A stretch of 64,000 nt of DNA, taken from positions 14,778,660 to 14,842,659 of the forward strand of contig CM053260.1 of assembly GCA_028583405.1 (NCBI GenBank), written 5' to 3'. How positions within the stretch are numbered: position 1 is the stretch's first letter; each line of letters begins with the position of its first letter. This DNA comes from Pogonophryne albipinna. Its lineage: Eukaryota; Chordata; Actinopteri; Perciformes; Artedidraconidae. The position numbers and the translations under genes are program-made. Positions 59,100-64,000 of this stretch are shown here, piece after piece. Below the pieces are notes generated by a model, which was not told where the DNA came from, made no database searches, and worked only from the letters and a program-made list of their open reading frames with translations.

Positions 59100-59200
59100 C
59101 ATAATATATGCTGATATCATCGCTGCAGTACTCCACCAATCAGCGCGCTTTACTTTCACCACCTGCTAGGAACTGAATTCCATCATTCCAGGCATTCCTG
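59100..59200 (+). promoter_or_regulatory. Candidate vgll4 promoter: CCAAT box and paired TEAD-type sites
   Basis: CCAATCAGCGC at 59136-59146 fits an NF-Y site. Forty-odd bases on, CATTCCA (59184-59190) and CATTCCT (59193-59199) are two M-CAT/TEAD motifs in the same orientation with 3 bp between the CATTCC cores. They sit just upstream of the presumed vgll4 first exon. No TATA box is evident. Function is inferred from motifs only. Confidence 0.45.
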
Positions 59201-59259
59201 CCCTGCTCCCTCCTCCTCCCTCCCTCCTCTTCCCTCCTCCACCACCTCCTCCTCTTCCT

Positions 59260-59431
59260 CGTTTAGCCTACAACCAAGTTTGTCCCGACAGCTCTGCTAC
59301 TATTGTCTCCCCTCGTACTGCCCCGTGTAACCGCCGCTTTTTGTTTTGTGTCGTTGGAATATACGTCTTGTTTTTGTTTTCCTGTGTGGATACTATCATA
59401 CTGGACGATACCAAAGTGGCGTTTGAAGGAG
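59260..59431 (+). other. vgll4: Probable non-coding first exon of vgll4
   Basis: A pyrimidine-rich, GC-richer segment ends with GGAG followed by GTATGTG at 59432, a good donor about 1.5 kb before the coding exon at 60905. No open start codon with homology is present, so it would be 5' untranslated. The left boundary is a guess; only the donor is placed from sequence. Confidence 0.45.
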
Positions 59432-60904
59432 GTATGTGCTGCTTAACATGAAGTCTGACTGACTTGTTTCGGGTTTGCAGGGTGATTGTGCGCTCTTTTT
59501 CTTGAGTCCAACGCTACGAATTCAGTCCGTTTATGTTTGTGAAATAGTCAGCATGTGTATGGAGACAGCGTTGTAAACACATGGCTGGGATAATATCCGC
59601 CTCGTTTTACGAAGGTTGAAATTTCATTCACGACGTGGAGCAGATTTGCGGGTTCCCTAACTTTCTCATGTCAGGAAACAGCATGGGATCTGGGGATTTG
59701 TGTCCCTTCTGTGGTTGTTGTGGAGAGGAGTCAAACTAATCACTGAATTAAGAAGCGATAGGTTTCTTTGGATAGATCTCAAAAGACCGACGAGGAAGCA
59801 CTGAGTCAGGCTGATATAGATAGCCTACAGCACTGGTGGGAATAAAAGTGGACGCACTTGCTGCTAATAAAAATAATCGATTTCATTTTTGCCCGAGTCA
59901 TGGTCCTATACAAGTTTGTGGCGTTTCTTCGCGCGCCGCGCACCAAGTAAACCGTGCCGTGTTGTGACGAAATACAGGACAACAAACCTGGAACGTTTGC
60001 AGTTAAGTCTGAATGTGCAGTAGTAGTAAGTTCGTATCGTTCTCAAAACGCTTTTTTCCTGTAGAAATGAGGGAAAGGTATCTCAGGAATGCAGAAAGAG
60101 GGAAGAGAAGCGCGCTGAAGCGTTTTCTCCACAAATGCCTCATAGCACAGCTACACTGAAGGCTCAGCACTGAAGGACAAACAAATCCCCAAAAGTGCTA
60201 AAACAATTTGGAGGACAGACTGTCTAACTTTCACAGGAAGGTCACAATTATTAAAACAAACTATACAGTAACAATTAACTAGTATTAATACCATTTAAAG
60301 GGAGCATTACTACAAATAAGTTGTTCATTCAAACTTAGCTAAAGTACAATTGGAGAAGCATTATGCCAAGGTGTAATAAGTATAACAAATAGTTAGTTTA
60401 TTAATCCATTGGTTGTTCAACAGAATACTTATCCACAACTATTTTTGATTATTGTGAAAGTCAATTTTTAAAAGCCAACATGTACTGATTCCAGCCTCTT
60501 GTCACATTGGCTCTGGAAAACTATGATGGTTATGACATTTTTCTAACGGATTAATCGACTGAGAAATACATTGGTAAAATATCTCTGTGAAAATAATTGT
60601 TTCAAATGTTTTAGTCAGTTATTTAGTTTGTGCAAATCAGGGAAGGCTTCTACTTAGACCTTAGACATTAAGAACTGATCGGTTGACCGTATTTCGTTAA
60701 ATGTTTTTTCATAAAAAAAGGCTATTTCTCAAACAATTTGGTGTCTACCAACACTCAGATATTGATTGATTCTCGTGTCTGAATGTGTTTAAAATGTTAC
60801 AACTCGAGCTCTTAATAAACTGGCCTCTATCAGATATTAACTTTTTAATTGTTTAAGAGATGAAAGCCACACATGTTGACAGTGCCCTCCCCTCTGTCCC
60901 ATAG
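59432..60904 (+). other. vgll4: Presumed vgll4 intron 1
   Basis: Bounded by the GTATGT donor at 59432 and the CATAG acceptor at 60900-60904. No transposon ends recognised. Confidence 0.5.
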
Positions 60905-60978
60905 GCATCCAAGCATGGAGACACCACTGGATGTTCTGTCAAGAGCAGCATCATTTGTTCATGCCAATGAAGAGGAAA
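60905..60978 (+). CDS. vgll4: Vestigial-like 4, first coding exon (partial gene)
   Basis: VGLL4 is a nuclear cofactor that binds TEAD transcription factors through two Tondu motifs and competes with YAP, lowering Hippo-pathway output. A pyrimidine-rich tract ending in CATAG precedes the exon, the ATG is at 60915 in a strong context (A at -3, G at +4), and the exon closes at GTAAGT (intron from 60979). It encodes METPLDVLSRAASFVHANEE plus one Glu and one base of the next codon, nearly identical to the VGLL4 isoform beginning METPLDVLSRAASLVHADDE. The Tondu-bearing exons are not in the window, so the gene runs off the right edge. The paralogue (vgll4a, vgll4b or vgll4l) cannot be fixed from 21 residues; tamm41 and synapsin next door fit the human VGLL4 neighbourhood. 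Confidence 0.9.
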
Positions 60979-63900
60979 GTAAGTTTTATCAGTTTTATCA
61001 CTTCCTCCTATGTTTGTGTGTCTGCAGTTTTACACCCATTCTGTCTCGCTGTGTAAAAGCTGCCCTGTGGACAAATGATTTCTGAGATTAGAGTTGCTAT
61101 TGATAAAGTGCAACATTATGTTCACCCATAAGCCTCGGCTCTGTTTTCTGACATTAGACAATAGGCGTCTTTGTGCTGTGCAAGCTTGCAGAACAGGCAA
61201 ATAAGACCAACCGCCCTCAACTGCCATTAGCTTTAACTCAGCGGCTTGCTTGTATTAACCTGCTTTCACTGGAATCAGGGTTGGGTGGATCTCTGTCTCC
61301 AACTCTGTGTCTCTGACATTGTGTCTGTGGCGCTGTCTGGTTGATCCCTCTCCATCTTTTCTCTTATTTTCTTCTCAGACCTCCTGTCTCTGTCTTCTTC
61401 TGGCTTTTCATTTCTTCTCTCTTAATCATGTCTATGGACTTGCTTGAAAAAAAATTCCTTCCGAGATTAAGAAGAAATGGCCAACCCTTATCAGCGGGCC
61501 TCTCCATAGCTGGCAGAGTAAAACACTTTTAGTTTATGCCAAAGATAATTGATACGCAGTTGAGTTTTCTTTCTTTATAGTATTGTCTGATCTTAGCAGA
61601 TTGTGTGTCATTGCTATCTGGCTGTGCATTACTTTATTTATTTTTTTGATTTAGGAACATTTGTGTTATTTGTAAGTGGATTTGTTTGTAATGATGGAAT
61701 TTGAAGCTACAAAAGCATCAGAGAGTACCATTAGAGTTTTTAAAGAAAACTCAATTAATGTACTGAACTTTAAAAAGAGAAATTAACATTAATATTAACA
61801 GCTGTGCATTTCTACCATTTCTTTAAGTCCCTCATTTAAAGTTGTCTGTCTTTTCGGAGTTGCATGATAATTGATTACCATGGGATATTCAGTGTTTACA
61901 AAGAGCAACGTGTTGGAAAATTGCTTGTTTAATGGTAGAGTGGGAAAATGAAGAAAGGGCTCCAGCTGTAACGTCTCCCATGTCATCGTTTTGTTCCCAT
62001 AATACTTCAGCTTAAATGAGCTGAATATCAGCTTCCTTGCACTTTTGAGCGGAATGGCATGGGATCTCTCCTCCCCTCCTCCCCTGCTCCCTCGCTCCCC
62101 TGCAGTGTTATTGTTTTTTCCTCTGCGCTGATGTCACTTTTTGTTGTGGGTCGTGCATGGCCTCTTTGTCAAAAGACAATGCACTCGACCTGTTTCCACA
62201 ATAGTGCGGGACAAATGGGTGAGCCAGCCAACCTACTAACCAACCTGCTAGTCTGCCAAACTAGCAACCAGGCCAACAGGCTGTTGAGTCAATAACCTCT
62301 GCCTACCTGTCTGCATTATGAGCAGCCTCTGGATTGCCTGTGCAGCTCTTTATACCAGAGCAAGAACAGGGAGAGGCTCGGGCCTGCCTTCATAACAGCC
62401 GCTCAAACTCAGGAAGACCAAGGGCCGGCACTCACAAACACTTAGAGCTTGAGACGCACTACTGCAGATAACCCATCACTATAAATTGGAAATGAATTTC
62501 TCAGAAAATTACATAAATTCTGTCTTGAGGGAAATTGAATTACAGTTCATGAATAATGGATTGATACGCCAAAGTCGCTCATCTTGGCTTTAAAGTGGAA
62601 AACATACTACAGTACTCTACCAAAATAGAATTGTTAGCCTCAGCCCGGATAAATTGAAACTGCTTATCTTTAATAAAAACTCTGTCTGTGTTTATTAGAG
62701 TTTGTACTTTTTAAAACCTTCCGGATTTTTTCAGTTTTAACATAGCGAAGCAAACACAATACTTAACAAGGTATGCCTCATTACTTTAAAGTCTAGTTTC
62801 ATACACAAGAATCAGGGATAAAAAGACCTCGTCACTTCATGTGCACCATTTTCAGGTAATGAAATAATATAAGAAATATATTGTATTTCACATTTAATAT
62901 TCTCCTACAAAGACTACAGTATCAGCCAGTTATTTGTCAGTTTATTTTGTATTAGATAGTTGAGTACCCTCCACTTCATACTAACGCCGTTTTGCACACA
63001 CGCACACATTTACACACACATACTGCTGTCTGTGAGCTTCTAGTCGGAGGTCTGTGAACAACAGTAATCACAGGTCTTAAGTCAAATTGTCCTGACCTTG
63101 AATACACAGTAATTACACACAAACTAAAAAAGCAGTGAAGTAGTCCTTGCCTTATATTTAATGATGAATGTGGAAAATGCTTAATACCTTCCGCCACCCC
63201 TTCATAGCAATTTTGGTGGATATTTGGAAGATCTTGCAGTGCGCTCCACCCTTCCTGGAAGCAAACCTGTATTTGAGATCAAATTTCAAACAGTCTGGGT
63301 TGCACTGCAGCCAAGCTCAGAGCCTGTTGTGTCTTTGTTTACAACTCTATTTTGTTGTTGTTGAATAAAGCAGTTTTAGAGTCATTTCTTTGTTTTGAAT
63401 ATACATTTAGAGACATGACCGGTGATCTTACCTTAACTCTGCTTGTTGGGTCTTGGATGTGAGATCAAAGCCAGTCTTTCCAAACAGGGCCGGACTGTAG
63501 ATGGAATATGGACCTTTGTTTCTGACAGGAACTACAGTAAAGAGTCACTGGTGCCAAGAGAAGAAGGTTGGCTAAGATGTGTACAGTACCCTCTGCTCTA
63601 CTTCGGCACATGCAGAGACACACATGCTGCTAAATCCTGCTTGTTTGTTTGGAGAAAACATACACACACTTTACAGAATCCCCCCATTGTTACGGTTTCC
63701 ATGGTTTATTTCCTTGCTCTTGTTGAAGGGAAGCCGTCTATTAAAACATACCATTTTACAATTTTCTGTCACAATCTTGTGCTGAAGAACACTTTTAGTT
63801 GTGTATATATATTGCATATAGTGAACAAAATAATAGAAACACCTTACAGTAATTATTTTGTGATACAACAACGCCATAGAGTACATCTTGTGAAACATTC

Positions 63901-64000
63901 AAACAAGCCTTATTCAACATCTATTTTAGAAAGTTGGCACATCCTGAGCTTAAAATGTAATTCTTTGTAAAGCTGTATTGGTTGTGTGATGTGTGTCTTG
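60979..64000 (+). other. vgll4: vgll4 intron after the first coding exon, runs off the window
   Basis: Starts at GTAAGT. No further vgll4 coding block (for example the SPSKRKFSMEPG-type segment) appears. Contains pyrimidine-rich and CCAACC-rich low-complexity patches near 62065-62110 and 62220-62290. The open frame at 63443-63970 looks random. Confidence 0.6.

Noticed and set aside
63443..63970. 175-codon plus-strand ORF in the vgll4 intron
   Set aside because: AT-rich, no recognised domain, no resemblance to Vgll4 exons; probably chance.

Overview
This 64 kb window looks like vertebrate nuclear DNA from a ray-finned (teleost) fish. Genes are split by GT-AG introns, (TG/CA)n tracts are long and frequent, and much of the remaining sequence is recognisable fish-type transposon debris: hAT, Tc1/mariner, TTAA-flanked MITEs, solo LTRs, and L1-like and other non-LTR fragments. 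No bacterial, phage, CRISPR or operon-like feature was seen.

Three protein-coding genes are supported. (1) Minus strand, 40676-41112: first coding exon of a synapsin, best read as syn2. Everything to its left (1-40675) behaves as its first intron; no second synapsin exon was found there. (2) Plus strand, 51873-57052: a complete eight-exon tamm41, the mitochondrial CDP-diacylglycerol synthase, for which all splice junctions were placed from the sequence (343 codons plus stop). (3) Plus strand, from about 59260 past the right edge: the 5' end of vgll4, with a non-coding first exon ending near 59431 and a first coding exon at 60905-60978. The order syn2 - tamm41 - vgll4 and their relative orientations match the vertebrate SYN2-TAMM41-VGLL4 neighbourhood, which supports the assignments.

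Layout: 1-40675, synapsin intron 1, loaded with mobile elements. Several can be delimited to the base by target-site duplications: five hAT elements with perfect 8-bp duplications, three solo LTRs (two with 5-bp and one with 4-bp duplications), a 5'-truncated L1 with a 14-bp duplication, two copies of one TTAA-flanked MITE, and a TA-flanked palindromic MITE. 40676-42000, synapsin exon 1 and promoter side. 42000-51600, intergenic, with a palindromic MITE, long TG tract and a near-complete but broken Tc1 transposon (49533-51138). 51600-57700, tamm41. 57700-64000, vgll4 upstream region, promoter, first exon and introns.

The genes do not form a pathway: synapsin acts on synaptic vesicles, Tamm41 in mitochondrial cardiolipin synthesis, and Vgll4 as a nuclear TEAD cofactor. 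The most interesting non-gene signals are regulatory candidates. There are three exact AP-1 sites carried by a 38-bp tandem repeat upstream of vgll4, and a pair of TEAD-type CATTCC sites 3 bp apart in the vgll4 promoter region. A fused AP-1/CRE lies just inside synapsin intron 1, and RFX X-box palindromes occur in the same intron and between the genes. The transposon nest at 15001-17589 can be ordered in time by its target-site duplications. No previously undescribed biological system was found.
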